Numbered from the stretch's first letter, positions 1-11,561 are shown. The stretch: 64,000 nucleotides of DNA from Symbiodinium natans (GCA_905221605.1 CAJNDS010002390.1:1222813-1286812); one strand, 5' to 3'. Notes: generated by a model not told the origin, from the letters alone. Translations and numbers: made by a program.

Positions 1-171
1 CTGCTCTTGCCTTCTTTAGGGTTGAGGGTTTAGGGTTTAGGGTTTGTTCCAGCCAGGTTGTGGGCTTTCAGGTGTAGGGTTGAACCCTCAGCCCTCAACT
101 CAGATACACAAACCCTAATTCAACCCTTACACCTAAACCCTATACCCAGGTACACACACGTACAGAGACAA

Positions 172-233
172 TCCCTAAACCCTAAACCCTAAACCCTAAA
201 CCCTAAACCCTAAACCCTAAACCCTAAACCCTC
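172..233 (-). repeat. Telomere-type array (CCCTAAA)n
   Basis: About eight consecutive CCCTAAA units, followed by degenerate copies to about 250. A further degenerate copy cluster lies at 60-150. Confidence 0.95.
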
Positions 234-302
234 AACCTAAACCCTAAACCCAGGTACACACACACACACCCTCACAAAACCTTTCACCCACAAAACTCTG
301 AG

Positions 303-379
303 CTTTTTGGATGCCCTCCCAAAAGCCGCACTCCGAACAGTGGCCTCTCCAAACTTAGCTTGGGGCTGAAAAGTGCAGG
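303..379 (+). CDS. Exon-like island, unknown protein
   Basis: An open frame (SRTPNSGLSKLSLGLKSA near its end) lies between an AG at 301-302 and a GT inside the next GTTTAGG unit. A CCCTAAA array precedes it and a TTTAGGG array follows, the pattern seen around the securely identified exons further right. There is no family match, and the frame is short enough to be chance. Confidence 0.35.
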
Positions 380-547
380 GTTTAGGTGCTTGTGTTTAGG
401 GTTAAGGGTTTAATGCCCTTTCTCATATCTTTGGGTCAGGCCTGCAGGTTTCAGCTCCACGAGAAGGTTTGCCCGCATTCTGTTGCATCCTTGGAAGTAA
501 AGTACTAGGTTTAACAGGGGTTTATGTGAAGGATGAAGGGCTCAGAG

Positions 548-662
548 GGTTTAGGGTTGAGGGTTTAGGGTTGAGGGTTTAGGGTTTCGGTTTAGGGTTT
601 AGGGTTTAGGGTTTAGGGTTTAGGGTTTAGGGTTTAGGGTTTAGGGTTTAGGGTTTAGGGTT
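548..662 (+). repeat. Telomere-type array (TTTAGGG)n
   Basis: Degenerate TTGAGGG/TTTAGGG units run into about ten perfect TTTAGGG units. Confidence 0.95.
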
Positions 663-681
663 CTCAAGCCCCAAGCTCCAG

Positions 682-756
682 ACTCTCTGAGCCCTGGGCT
701 CCCGCGTGCCAAGGCTCGCCAGGCAGCCGAGGAGCTCACAGAGGCTTGGGACACTG
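682..756 (+). CDS. Exon-like island, helical alanine-rich peptide
   Basis: After an AG at 680-681 one frame reads LPRAKARQAAEELTEAWDTG, a charged helix-like composition, up to a possible GC donor at 757. It lies directly after a TTTAGGG array. No family is recognised. Confidence 0.4.
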
Positions 757-777
757 GCCAAACCCTGTTTTAAAGAT

Positions 778-1015
778 AAATAGTAGGAATAATCAGAATA
801 TATATCAGATAATATTTATCATAGTAATAGTAGTAATAAATATTAAAAGTAATAACAATAATCACAATAATAATAACAATAATAAGAATAAGAATAAGAA
901 AAAGAATAATAAATACTAATGAAAAATACTCACAAAAATAAAAGAAATAAAAACTAAATAACAATAAGAATAGTAATAGTGATAATAATAATAACAATAA
1001 TAACCATAATAGTCA
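778..1015. repeat. AT-rich simple-sequence tract
   Basis: Almost pure A/T with ATAATA, AATAAG and AATAAC trinucleotide-like runs, in contrast to the GC-rich surroundings. The minus-strand ORF across it (Leu/Ile/Tyr runs) is a low-complexity artefact. Confidence 0.8.
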
Positions 1016-1819
1016 TCAACCCCTAGAACCCGTATAAGAACCTAAACCCTAAACCCTACAGGGTTATAGGGGAGGGCTGATGAACATGGTTAGGATCGAA
1101 CCCTAAGGCCCCCCCCCTCCCCCCCCGCCACGAACTTGTGCCTCCCATCGTGTTCGGGTTTAGGGTTTAGGGTTAAGAGACCCCTGGGATATCTCGATCT
1201 TGCCCTTCTCTTGACGTCAAGAGGGTGCTATTTTTGGGCTCAACGTGCCAATCTGGTGGGCCTTGGCCACACCCTACACCCCACATCCCTAGATGTTTGC
1301 TTTTAGGGCTTCATACGGCTCGTGTATAGGGAACTAAACAGAAAGCCCCTAAACATCCAGGAGTCTTTGCTAGCGCCTGCAAAGGTACCCAGTCCTGTGA
1401 GACGCACGGAAAAGTGCGCAGCGTGACCTGGCAAGCGGAGTCATGCCTGGGGGTGTGGGGTTGAGGGCTGTTGCGGTTCAATCTTCTCCTGGAGTATTCC
1501 CGTGGTAAAGACTTCATGGAAAGAAGGATACCCTAAACCCTATCCTAAACCCCCTTACTGCATCCGCAAGTCTTCAATACCCTAAGCCCTAAAGCCTATC
1601 TTCATTCGATGGAGTTGCTTCTAGGGTGCTCTCGAACTCAATGGCACTTAGAGTTCAGGGTTTATTTGGGTTTCGGACCGTGGGGAGGCGTGTGGTGACA
1701 TCGGTGGGTGTTGCTTCATTGCCCTGTCTTTGCTGCCAGCCCTAACTTCTACGCCCTGAACCCTAAACCCTAAACCCTAAACCCTAAACCCCAAATTGCC
1801 CCAAACCCCTGACCCTCAG

Positions 1820-1886
1820 CCCGGCTGCTGCGTATCTCGAGAGCCTGAACGCCATGTCCTTTGGCAGAAGAAGACCTCTCCGCCAG
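1820..1886 (+). CDS. Exon-like island, unknown protein
   Basis: After the AG at 1818-1819 one frame reads AAAYLESLNAMSFGRRRPLR and stays open to 2042, where it degenerates into repeat-encoded proline/lysine. The real 3' border is unclear. Confidence 0.35.
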
Positions 1887-2538
1887 CCACACCAACCTCA
1901 ACAAAAGCGACCCAAAAACCCGCAAGCCGGAACCCGAAACCCTAAAGCCCTAAGAGCCTACAAAGGGTGTGTGTTTGTGCCCCCACTACCCCAGCTGGCC
2001 CCTGACCCGAAACCCCAGAACTCTCAACACCTGAAGCCCTGAAACCCGAAACCCTGACCCTGAAAAAACCCTAAACCCTAAAAAGTCCTAAACCCTAAGC
2101 CCGAAACCCTAAACCGTAAACCCTAAACCCTAAACACTAAACTACCCCGCACCCCCCGGCCAACAGAGACTGTGGCACCCCCAAAGGCCCAACTGCCGGG
2201 CGCTTCTCAGTGTTCCCAGCCCCAGGATCTCGAGGGCGGTTCTCAGTGCTCAGGGGTTTAGGGTTTAGGGTTTTAAGGGTTTTAAGGGTTTTAAGGGTTT
2301 AAGGGGTTAACGGCGTGAGGGTGCTAGCGTGTACGGGTTTGGGGATTAAGGCTGCAAGCCCTAAACCCGAGACCCTAGACCCTAAACCCTAAAACCCAAA
2401 CCCAGAACCTTAAACCCTAAACCCTAAACCCTAAACCCGAGACCCTAAACCCTAAACCCTAACACCCAAACCCAGAACCCTAAATCCTGATTGGGCTTTG
2501 GGGGGTTCAGCCCGAAGTCTCAGTCCTAACCCCCCTGA

Positions 2539-2632
2539 ACGGTTTAGGGTTTAGGGTTTAAGGTTTAGGGTCTAGGGTTTAAAGTTTAGGGTTTAGGGTT
2601 TAGGGTTTAGGGTTTAGGGTTTAGGGTTTAGG
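2539..2632 (+). repeat. Telomere-type array (TTTAGGG)n
   Basis: About twelve units, the right half perfect, followed by a G-rich tract (2632-2668). Confidence 0.95.
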
Positions 2633-2878
2633 GGCGGGGAAGGGGAGGGGTGGAGGGGGGGGGGGGGGTAGCCCGAATATACTTCCCCAAAAATGCTACA
2701 CCGTATAGGTATCCACACAAAAAAGGCGACGTTAAACCCCAAACTCTATTTTGGGAGGCTCCCCCCCCACTCCCTCTCCGTTTTTTCTGGGCTTCGGGTT
2801 TCGGGTTTAGGGTTTAGGGTAATAGGGTGAAGGATTCAGGTTTCCTTTAGGGCTGACAGGCTTTAGGGTTTCATCAAG

Positions 2879-2926
2879 GCTTTGGCCGCGACATGCGGAC
2901 CTCTGAACCAGTGGCTTTCTTTTCGG
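2879..2926 (+). CDS. Exon-like island, unknown protein
   Basis: The island reads FGRDMRTSEPVAFFS between AG (2877-2878) and GT (2927-2928). The donor overlaps a GTCTAGGG heptamer. No family is recognised. Confidence 0.35.
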
Positions 2927-3122
2927 GTCTAGGGTTTAGGGTTTAGGGTTCCTGATTCGATTATGTCCCTTGACTGCCGCAGCGTGGCTTGAGCACAATA
3001 GCGAGGGAGAAGCCAATGCTAAACCCTGCTACACCCCCAAGAGGTATCTCAAAGTAGGGGCCGCAGCCGAAGTTCATTGTTGAATTTAGCCTTGGCGCTC
3101 TGGAAGAAACAAATCCAGCAAG

Positions 3123-3258
3123 ATTGCATTAGTTGTGGTGCCCCCACACCCTTCTGCGCTGCCGTGGTGGCATCGTCTGCTGGTGGCTGGAGGCTGCTAG
3201 AACCTCTGAACCTTTCGGAGCTTGAAGTTGTTCTTGGATTCGCTAGCTTTCCTGTCCG
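3123..3258 (+). CDS. Exon-like island, unknown protein
   Basis: A 136-nt open frame from AG 3121-3122 to GT 3259-3260, containing LEPLNLSELEVVLGFASFPV near its end. Composition looks coding. The following intron would start with a GTTGAGGGTTTAGGG array. No family is recognised. Confidence 0.45.
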
Positions 3259-3443
3259 GTTGAGGGTTTAGGGTTTTTTTTTGGGGATTTACCTACACCA
3301 TGGGCCCTACTCCCTGACCTCGAAATCCTATAAAATCTACAGACCAGTCGTTGTTGGCGCGCACTGGCCCAAAAAAATATTCGGAATCGGGACGCCTTTC
3401 GACCTGCCATTCTTTGCCTGGACGCGCAGTCTGCCTTATTTGA

Positions 3444-3562
3444 TGTGAAGCAGGGTTTATATTACTGTTCTTGGTGAGTGTATAGAAGGTTCCTTTTCAA
3501 TATTGGTGAGTGTATATACCTTGTGTCCTTCTGGGGGTACAAGAATTATGTACCCTACTTCA
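3444..3562 (+). mobile_element. Dispersed repeat family G, copy 1
   Basis: About 120 bp containing two GGTGAGTG-centred subrepeats. It is closely matched by 29936-30055, including the order of its GTATATACC and GGGGGTACC/GTAC segments. A partial third copy is near 50283-50335. Inverted ends are not obvious. ORFs crossing it (3478-4049) are not supported as genes. Confidence 0.7.
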
Positions 3563-3804
3563 TGTATGTGTTTGGGGCTTTGAAGGAATGCTGTCTGCAA
3601 CCGTGTTCTTTTTTCTGGGGCTTGAGTTTCTTGCTTTGGTGCGTTGTTTGTCTCTTTTATGCATTCATGCGCAAGTCGAGATTGCAGCACAGGGCGTGGG
3701 TACTTTGCGGGAGGAGCTATACATCAATCAGTCTAAACATAAGCCCTATTTTACTTCGGACATCCCCAGCCTGCAGGCTTGGAATCTGCGAGCTCACTCA
3801 GGGG

Positions 3805-3890
3805 TTGGGCACTCCAGGGACACTCTTTTGGGGCATTGGATAGTCCAGGGACACTCTGGTGTTGGGCACTCCAGGGACACTCTGGAGATT
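3805..3890 (+). repeat. Local tandem repeat with GGGACACTC units
   Basis: Three imperfect copies of a roughly 30-bp unit containing TCCAGGGACACTCT. Confidence 0.7.
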
Positions 3891-4387
3891 CTCTGGGATA
3901 AGATACCGGCGAGGGGCGAGGAGAAGAGTCTGTATAGTTTGGAATACAACAACCCCACACTGAGGGTAGGGAAACAAGCCCTTTGCATGTGTGTGGATTG
4001 TTTATATCTTGGGATACCACCCCCCCCCCTGGGTTCCCCCCTTAACTAACCTCAAGGGTTACTTCTGGGAGGAACATTTGGGGATTTGAAAAGAGGCGGG
4101 TAGCGGGGGAACCCATGTTTATATGGTATGTATTCATAGTATATCTATATATATACACACGCGCATACATACATGTAACACATTTTAAGGTCTAGTCTAG
4201 GTTGTATTACGCATCCAAAAACAGCTGGTCGCAAATCCGTATAATAGCCCAGCCCCAAACAAAACCAACATCACTTCGAACCGACAACCCTGACAAACAC
4301 GCCTGAGGCTGCAATAGCCCTAAACCCTAAACCCCAAACCCCAAACCCTAGACCCTAAACCCTAAACCCTAAACCCTAAACCGACAG

Positions 4388-4497
4388 GCTTCGACTCCAT
4401 GCTCCAGCTCACGGCAGCGCCTGCAGCGCCTGCCACCCCGGTTCCGAGGCCGCTGCTGCCTCGGGCGCGCGCACAGGAGCTTCTTGGGCTCTTGGGG
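4388..4497 (+). CDS. Exon-like island framed by telomeric arrays
   Basis: This is the clearest unassigned exon. A CCCTAAA array ends in CGACAG, and an open 110-nt frame follows (FDSMLQLTAAPAAPATPVPR, then PLLPRARAQELLGLLG). The donor GT lies in the first GTTTAGGG unit of the next array. The Ala/Pro/Arg-rich composition would fit a targeting or linker segment. No family is recognised. Confidence 0.5.
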
Positions 4498-5230
4498 GTT
4501 TAGGGTTTGGGGTTTGGGGTTTAGGGTTTTGGGTGGTTTGGGGTTTAGGGTTTTGGGTTTACAGGGTCTAGTTTTAGGGTTTAGGTGTCAGGGTTAGGGT
4601 TTTGGGCGTTTGGGGGGTAGGGTTTAGGGCTTGGCCGAAAACTGTTTAGGGTTTTTTCGGTTCAGGGTGAAAGGGTTTAGGATCTAAGATGTAGGATTTA
4701 GGGTCTAAGGTTCGGGGTTTGGGGTTTGGGGTCTTGAAGCGTCAGGGTTTAGGGTAGCAGGCACCTAGTCGCGCAGCTCGGTCAAGTCACAGAGAATTAC
4801 CGCCTATTAAGCCCAGCATGAGGAAGATATGGGCATTTCCCAAAATAGGGGTACCCTTTTCTTACTCCGAATAGAATAGAATCTCCCCTTAAAGGGACCC
4901 CCACAATCGGTACCCCCCATGTTCGCAAACCCCCAGATTTTACTGCAAGGTTGTAAGGTTTGGGGATCAGGGTTTCTGCTACCCTATCCTCAGACTTTTC
5001 TGCCGTCACGTTTGGGGTTTATTGGGGACCCTGGTAGCCTGGAGGGGGTCTCAATGTTAAGTCAGCGGACAACAGGAAACGAATCATGCTGACTTCTGTT
5101 GTTTGGAGGCCTACATGTGGTGGCGGCACCCCAAACCCAGACCCAAAGCCCTCAAGCATTATCCAGGACCCTAATTAGGGCCTAAACTTCAAACCTTAAT
5201 TAACCTTTTTCGCGGCGTCTGTGCTGCCAG

Positions 5231-5294
5231 GAGCATGGGGGAGCGCCATGGGTTGGCGTCCGTGAGTCCACAGCAGTTGCAGTCCGTGCCCCAG
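5231..5294 (+). CDS. Exon-like island, unknown protein
   Basis: The island reads SMGERHGLASVSPQQLQSVP between CCAG (ending 5230) and CAG|GTTGTA. An in-frame GTGAGT inside could be an alternative donor. Confidence 0.4.
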
Positions 5295-6023
5295 GTTGTA
5301 ACCCTACACCCTCAGCCCACACAATTTACGGGTCGGGGTTTGGGGTCCCACCGTCCCATCGCGACGTCAGATTTCCGGCAGGCGTCGCCAGAGCTACTTA
5401 GTGTTCGAAGCCCAAGGCTATCCAAACCCCAAGCCTAAACCAAAAGCCCGTATCCTGGACAGACTGCTGAAACCCGAGAACCCTAAACTAACCTATACCC
5501 GATACCCCATACGAGGCACTCTTTGCGTGGCCATGATTGCCCGTGAGTATTGGTTCGCTGCCATCTGTGACACTGACAAAATTCAAGCTGCAGGCGCCTC
5601 AATACAGAGGTGACACGGTGTCGTTTGGCCTATTTATGACGAGCTAAAGAACGTGATCCAGATTGTCCTTGCCAACCGTCCCTGTACCTGTGCAACCCTA
5701 GAGCCCACCTGAAGCACCAAAACCTACTTGTCATTGTTTGCAGGCTCTTATTATACAACCCTCCATGTTTTTTTGGCTTCTTAGGTAGCCTACAAATAAA
5801 AGCACGTTTTGGGTTCTTAAGATATAAACAGTAACCTGAACCCGACAAGTGTTCTAGCAAATGGCTGGCCCGATCATACTATTCCTCTAAGCCATAAGAT
5901 AAGTTGCAGCAGGTTTGAGAGTTGATGGCCCATTTGGGCTGTATAATCCCTGCGCCGAACAGCCCTAAACCCTAAACCAGAAACCCTAAACCCTGAAAGG
6001 GCGTGCGGGGCTTCTGGGTTTAG

Positions 6024-6099
6024 CCTCGAGGCCGCCACTGTCGTCGCAGCGGCCAGGCAGGCGCGCGCCGGCCGCACGCGCGTGAAGGCGAGAGAGGAG
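6024..6099 (+). CDS. Exon-like island, Ala/Arg-rich helix
   Basis: After a TTTAG acceptor one frame reads LEAATVVAAARQARAGRTRV and then KAREE up to GT at 6100. The frame remains open well beyond (to about 6190), so the 3' limit is uncertain. GC content is high compared with its surroundings. Confidence 0.45.
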
Positions 6100-6455
6100 G
6101 TTTCTGCAGAAGGCTTTAAGAAGTCTGGGCTTTTCGAGAAAACAAAACCTTCCGATTTGGCCACTAAAGCCCTCCTGAGACCCTCATACTCTTGACGGAC
6201 CTGAACCTTGAAACCAGCCTGCGAACCCTAAAATGCTCCGCCACCCAGCTCCGAAGACCCGGCTAGGGGTTTAGGGTTTAGGGTTTAGGGTTTAGGGTTT
6301 AGGGTTTAGAGAGGGTTTAGGGATTCAGGGTCAGGGCTTTGGGGCCATAGGGGTTTCGTGCTTCAGGTGGAGGTTGTCCTTAGGCGCTGCGAGCTTTGAG
6401 GGGATTAGTCTCGTGTGGAGTTGAGGTGTCGGCTTATGCTCGATCAGAAAATAAG

Positions 6456-6490
6456 GTTACTACTATTTGCTTAAACCCCCAGAAAAAATG

Positions 6491-6542
<52 letters not shown>

Positions 6543-6615
6543 AAAAAACAAGTCCCTTCTTATGAGGGTACAATAGGGACATGTGCTTTGTTGAGGTTCT
6601 TGAGCAAATAGTAGG
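6456..6615. mobile_element. Inverted-repeat element family L with a poly(A) insertion
   Basis: The ends TACTACTATTTGCTTAA and TTGAGCAAATAGTAGGA are imperfect inverse complements. The same ends occur at 18648/18903 and 58736/58853. A run of about 50 A residues (6489-6540) occupies the interior. Confidence 0.6.
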
Positions 6616-7234
6616 AGAAGGTTTTGGGTTTAGGGTCTTGCCATGCTTCTTCACCGTGGCTCCTATACGTCCTTGTTTATGGGGCACCTATCGGAGTTTT
6701 TGTTGACGCACCCTATCTGGTCACATGTCTAAATCATGGTCCCTTCTTGGGGTTGCTATTCTCAGGCAGCCCCTTATATTTAGGACACCCAACACGGGAC
6801 CATAATTTTGAGAACTGACCACATCATATCACACGCTTGAACACGCCGAGGAACGGAATGCATTGGAACGGCAAGAGGGCCCGTTTGCCTGTTCCAAAGC
6901 AATGCCCATGAGAACCGAGGGGAACGCAAAAGCACATGCATACGCCCTAAAGCCATACCCTGAACACCCCAATTTTTATACCCCATGTACACCAGGACCA
7001 GTTGCAAGTAGGGTCCATATGTACCTTACTTGAACTCCCTTGTTCTTCGTCTTAGTGTCGGGACTTGAATGAGCTATACCTTATCTTCCCATACTGGCCC
7101 TTCAAGGGATCAGATGGGGGGGCACCTCCCACAGCATCCCCTGCGCCCTAACCCCTACTGGCCTTCCCCAGTTCGACAACACAATTTCCGTGCCCCAAAG
7201 CCTAAACCGACGCGAACGGAGGCAATGTCATCAG

Positions 7235-7269
7235 GCTCGCTGCAGGAGCTTGACCGATTGCTTAGGCCG
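7235..7269 (+). CDS. Exon-like island, unknown protein
   Basis: SLQELDRLLRP lies between AG (7233-7234) and GT (7270-7271). The frame stays open on both sides. Confidence 0.35.
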
Positions 7270-7737
7270 GTTTTGGGCTGCCGGGCTGGACCATACACTT
7301 GTAAACCGGGGGATGGGACAGAGCAAAAGCCAGCAAACCCTACACCCTCAACCCGACCGTAAACCCAAAAGCCTAGCCCGAAACCTGTGACACACCCTGA
7401 ACCCAGGAGAAACCCGAATCCCTAAACCTGCCATGCAACCACAGGGATATCATGTGTTACCAGCCCGGGAGCACATATGCACTGTATTGAAAACAGTGAA
7501 CTAGATCATGTGTAAATAAGTACATACATATATGTAGATAAAACGATATACACACACACCATTTCTGCATTCCCCGCACAAGTACTGCGTGACAGGTTGC
7601 AGAGATGTGAAAATATCTACAAGATGCACATGGCGAGAGCATGCAAGAAAGAGGGCATGAGCTAGTCTCTAGGAAAAGAGCGAGAAACTTCTAAAACAGG
7701 GCATAGCATGGAATTTCAAGAGCCTGGCTCTCTCTCC

Positions 7738-7790
<53 letters not shown>
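7738..7790. repeat. (CT)n microsatellite
   Basis: About 25 uninterrupted CT dinucleotides. Confidence 0.95.
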
Positions 7791-7894
7791 CGCATAAAAG
7801 AAAGTATGTGTATTACAGCTCCGCCGCTCAAAAGCTTAAATCCTAAACCCTAAACCCGAGCTCAGCTCAAAACACCCTAAACCCCAAACTCTAA

Positions 7895-7960
7895 GCCCTA
7901 AACCCTAAACCCTAAACCCTAAACCCCAAACCCCAAACCCCAAACCCCAAACCCCAAACA
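7895..7960 (-). repeat. CCCTAAA array grading into CCCCAAA
   Basis: Perfect CCCTAAA units change abruptly to five CCCCAAA units, one of several homogenised variant blocks in this window. Confidence 0.9.
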
Positions 7961-7970
7961 CTGGCTGGAG

Positions 7971-8236
7971 GCGATTGGTTGAGGCAGAGGTGGCGGAAGA
8001 GTCGACCAGAAGTCGAGTGCAGGCGCAAAGTCCACCTTGAGCGTAGCACTCGCAACCTTTGAGGACTTTAGGTAGGCTTCTAGGGTTTAGGGTTTAGGGT
8101 TTAGGGTTTAGGGTTACGGTTGGAACTTCCCACGCAGCTCCACGGTTACGCACCCATGAAAGTGCAGGTAAGCCAGGTACAAGCTCCGAAGTCTCTTCAC
8201 CGCAGGTGCAAGACGACGTCATGAAGCTGTACCTCG
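7971..8236 (+). CDS. Three phase-compatible exon-like islands
   Basis: Candidate exons 7971-8022 (RLVEAEVAEESTRSRVQ, GC donor after CAG), 8138-8167 (LHGYAPMKVQ, donor GTAAGC) and 8206-8236 (VQDDVMKLYL, GC donor) all join in phase 0. Three small islands with matching phases are better support than one alone, but no family is recognised. A minus-strand ORF covers 8094-8360, so the strand is not beyond doubt. Confidence 0.5.
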
Positions 8237-8845
8237 GCTTATTAGGGTTTAGGGTTTGGAGATTTTTGGGTTTCAGAAGGTCACCCACGGATGGGACCCG
8301 TTGACCCAGAGCCGGTATATGTACAGACACATATATATATATATATGTATATATACACATCTACACAGTCTACTTATTTACTGTTTTAACACCTGCATTG
8401 CCTTTTCAATGCGGCCATGCAACTTGAGGGACCCAACATCGTGGTGTGGGGCAGGAAGGGGGACAGGGGGTAGGAAACCGGGAAAGCCGGAGCAAGTGGG
8501 GCCAGGTAACACACATGCTTTTTCATAGATCGATAGATAGGTGTATAGACATCGACAGACAGATGTAATATGTAGATCGCTATGCAACTATACAAATATA
8601 CAGATAATTTCGGCTGGCACACCGGCTTGAGACTTCCTAAGTCTTGAAAGATGCCGGGGCGACAACACGCTACACACCCCCAAGCCCATCAATCTGCACA
8701 GTCCAGTAGGGTTCAGGATACGGCATAGGGTTGGGAAAGGGTTTAGGGTTTAGGGTTTATTGTCTAGGGTTTAGGGTCTAGGGTCTCGGGTTTAGGGTTT
8801 AGGGTGTAGGGTTTAGGTCGTCTAAAACCATTCTTCACAGTACTA

Positions 8846-8930
8846 TATCCCCCTTGGGAACTATTTCTTGTTTCTATAAAACCCAAGATGATAGTAAACA
8901 CATTATGTTTACTTCTAAGGGGAGTATAGG
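8846..8930 (+). mobile_element. Inverted-repeat element family H, copy 1
   Basis: It starts TATATCCCCCTTGGGAAC and ends AAGGGGAGTATAGG, imperfect inverse complements. It closely matches 39600-39699, where the same element is a precise intron of a coding region. Confidence 0.8.
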
Positions 8931-9218
8931 TAAGGACCCCTGTAAAAAAGGCAAACGCAAGGTCTCTAAAACTTACAACCCAGAGCCCTAAATCCTAAAG
9001 CCTGCGTTCCTTGAGGAGTTTTGGTCTCTTTCAACGACCCCTATGTAGTTCAAGGTCTGACAACCCCAAAAACCCTACCTCCTAAGCCCTAAACCCTGAA
9101 CCGTCCACCCTAAACCTTACACCCTCAACCCTACACCCTAAACCCTAAACCCTACACCCTACACCCTAAGCCCCAAAACCCTAAACCCTAAACCCTAAAC
9201 CCTAAACCCTAAACCCAG

Positions 9219-9302
9219 GGCCTCCCCAGGCTCGACACCTCACTCCGAAGTCAGCTGCGCGGCTTCGGTGCCGGAGAGCGGAAGGTGCACCGTCTTTGCA
9301 GG
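9219..9302 (+). CDS. Exon-like island framed by telomeric arrays
   Basis: A CCCTAAA array ends CCCAG. 84 nt of unique GC-rich DNA follow, then GT in a perfect GTTTAGGG array. All three frames are open, so the peptide cannot be fixed (one option contains LDTSLRSQLRGFGAGERK). The borders are a clean example of telomere repeats meeting both splice sites. Confidence 0.45.
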
Positions 9303-9720
9303 GTTTAGGGTTTAGGGTTTAGGGTTTAGGGTTTAGGGTTTAGGGTTTAGGGTTTAGGGTTTAGGGTTTAGGAGGGTTTAGGGTTTAGGGTTTAGGAGGG
9401 TTTAGGGTTTAGGGTTTTGGAGTTTCAAGAGGTTTAGGGTTTAGGGTTTAGGGTTGAGGGTTGAGGGTTTTGGAGTTTCAATAGGTTTATGGTTTAGGGT
9501 GTAGGGTTTAGGGTTTAGGGTTTCGAAGTGTCAAAAGGTTGAGGGTTGAGGGTTTAGGGTTTCGAAGTTGCTCAAGGTTTCGGGTTGAGGGTTTAGGGTT
9601 TAGGGCTTTGAAGTTTCAAAAGGTTTAGGGTTTAGGGTTAGGGTTTAGGATTTGAAAAGGGTTCAGGGCTTAGGATTTCAATGGTGTTAGGGTGTATAGG
9701 GTTTAGAGGGTTTAGGGGCT
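9300..9720 (+). repeat. Long degenerate TTTAGGG array
   Basis: Ten perfect units are followed by a higher-order pattern in which blocks of TTTAGGG alternate with a GAAGTTTCAAAAGG-like spacer recurring roughly every 60-70 bp. Confidence 0.85.
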
Positions 9721-9780
9721 TTACAGGGTTCATCGGGTGTAGTGTTGAGGGTGTAGGGGTCGCGGCGTTCTGTCTGCCAG

Positions 9781-9819
9781 GTTGCGAAACGCTTGTATTC
9801 GCTACAGGCCACTTGGGTG
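9781..9819 (+). CDS. Exon-like island, unknown protein
   Basis: After CTGCCAG one frame reads VAKRLYSLQATWV up to a GC donor. The same frame continues to 9850. Confidence 0.4.
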
Positions 9820-10027
9820 GCAAGGAGGGGATTCTTGAGCCTTAAGCGCTGAAATCCTAGGGTTTATATAGGGTCTACGGTTTAGGGTTTGGCGCTGAAA
9901 TCCTAGGGTTTAGGGTCTAGGGGTTAGGAGGAATCTCCATCTCCTGTCACCAGCCGAGAACCCGAGACCGTAAAACCTAGAATGAGCTCTACTATCTGTC
10001 TTCCCCTGTTGTGCCATTCGATGTGAG

Positions 10028-10160
10028 CTTACTTGGAGGTACCAATTATAACCGTACATAAAAATGTACTTATATCCTTGTTAGGGTACTTAAGGGGCTT
10101 AAAAGTGGGTTATAAGTTTTTGTTATATAATTGGTTAATAAGTACCATGAACCTCTAAGT
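10028..10160. mobile_element. Inverted-repeat element (ACTTGGAGGT...ACCTCTAAGT)
   Basis: An AT-rich stretch of about 130 bp with inverse-complementary ends and a duplicated TACT/TA at the borders. Related ends recur near 15437, 32502 and 51788. It lies between two exon-like islands and could be an introner. Confidence 0.55.
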
Positions 10161-10178
10161 ACTCATCCTTGCCACGAG

Positions 10179-10224
10179 GAAATGAAGGACAACGGCGTGG
10201 ACGCGACTCAGTTTCTGATCCTCG
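10179..10224 (+). CDS. Exon-like island, unknown protein
   Basis: EMKDNGVDATQFLIL lies between AG and GGTCC after the inverted-repeat element. Composition is coding-like. Confidence 0.45.
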
Positions 10225-10380
10225 GTCCATCAAAGGTTCCCCCCTCCCCCACCCCCGCAAGAGCTACAGCAAAGCCTCAACCCTAAACCCTAAACCCTAA
10301 ACCCTAAACCCTTACCCCTTAGCAACAAATCGAAACGGGGCTGGACCGTCAGCACCCTCTTACCCCAGGCCCAGGGCAAG

Positions 10381-10645
10381 GTGGTTACAGCGGCACCACT
10401 CCTCCGACATGCACAAGCAACTTCGAGGAGCACAGATGTGCCAGATGTGGTTGGCCCTAACAGACTCTTGTGTGGCACTCCCTTTCGTGCACATTGGGCA
10501 GCTCAGCGATACAGGTGGGGACGACATGAGCACCCAGGCAAGTCAAAGGCTACGACTTCCAGGGCTAAGAAAAGAAAGGTCCACGTGGGCAGGATATGAG
10601 CACTGCAAGGTGTGCCGGCCATGGGGCGCAATGGAGAGCTTTTGA
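10381..10645 (+). CDS. Open region, frame unresolved
   Basis: Two + frames (10381-10599 and 10409-10645) and a - frame (10290-10478) are open over the same unique, moderately GC-rich DNA. The 10409 frame ends at a TGA after CKVCRPWGAMESF. I cannot choose between them. Confidence 0.25.
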
Positions 10646-11329
10646 GGTTTTGGGGGGTTAAGGGTAGCAAAGGGTAGCTTTTTAAGGTTTGGGGGCTAAG
10701 GGTAGCAATGGGTAACTTTTTAGGGTTTGCGGTTGAGGGCATATTTGAAGGAGAGCGGGTACTCACAAGTTGAACAAGCTGTAGTTATTGTAGTCTGCTT
10801 CAGGTACATGCTGCCCTATCTACAACTAGTTACCCATCACCCTTTTAAGTTTCGAACGATCGGGTCCTCACTCTAAACCCTACACCCCTGAACCCTAAAT
10901 ACACTCCAGACCTAAGCCGTCAATCCCTGGACACTATATGAAGCAATGAAGCTCCAAAGCAAGAAATCCGGGTTCAAAGCCTTAGACCCTAAACTCGAGA
11001 GGCTCAGGGTTAAGGGTTAGGGGTTCAGGGATGTAGAGGCGTGGAGGTTGAGGGGCTGTGGGGTTCAGGACCAAGGGCTCGGGATTTGGCATTTAGGATT
11101 CAGGGCTTCGGTTTCAAGATGGGGGGGGGAGGGGGAGTGATAGCAGAAGCCCTAAACCCTAAACCCTAAACCCTAAGCCCCCTGCCGACCTAAGCCCAAA
11201 ACCTCATCCCAGAAGCCTGAAGCCCTCCCAAAGCCCAAACCCCCACCAGAAACCTTAAGAAAGAGCCCTGCAATGAAGCCAACCTAGGATGCACCCCCGA
11301 ACCCTATAAGACCCCCCCCCCCCTCACAA

Positions 11330-11443
11330 CTTGGTGGTGCTTTGCTGTAACTTTAGATCCTTAGCCTTTTTGGGTTTATTGGGGTTCTTACTTTAAGGCA
11401 GCTAAAAGTTGATTTTTTTGCTAGCCTCCTAAGTGCAGCCAAG
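11330..11443 (+). mobile_element. Introner-like element family A, copy 1
   Basis: About 114 bp from CTTGGTGGTGC to GTGCAGCCAAG. The ends are imperfect inverse complements, and the interior carries conserved TAACTTTAGATCCTTAG and AAGGCAGCTAAAAG blocks. It shares this structure with nine other copies in the window. Confidence 0.85.
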
Positions 11444-11561
11444 AAAAGAAAAGAGAGAAGCAACCTGCCCGAAAATCCGAGAAACTGTTCAAGGCATCTA
11501 AGCTTTATGTTTCGCGTCTAGGGTTTAAAACCCTAAACCCTACATGGTTTAGGGCGCCGAG

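Noticed and set aside
770-997. Minus-strand ORF of Leu/Ile/Tyr runs
   Set aside because: Product of an AT-rich simple-sequence tract.
6489-6540. Poly(A) run as the tail of a retroposed gene
   Set aside because: It lies inside an inverted-repeat element and no coding sequence or target duplication was found next to it.
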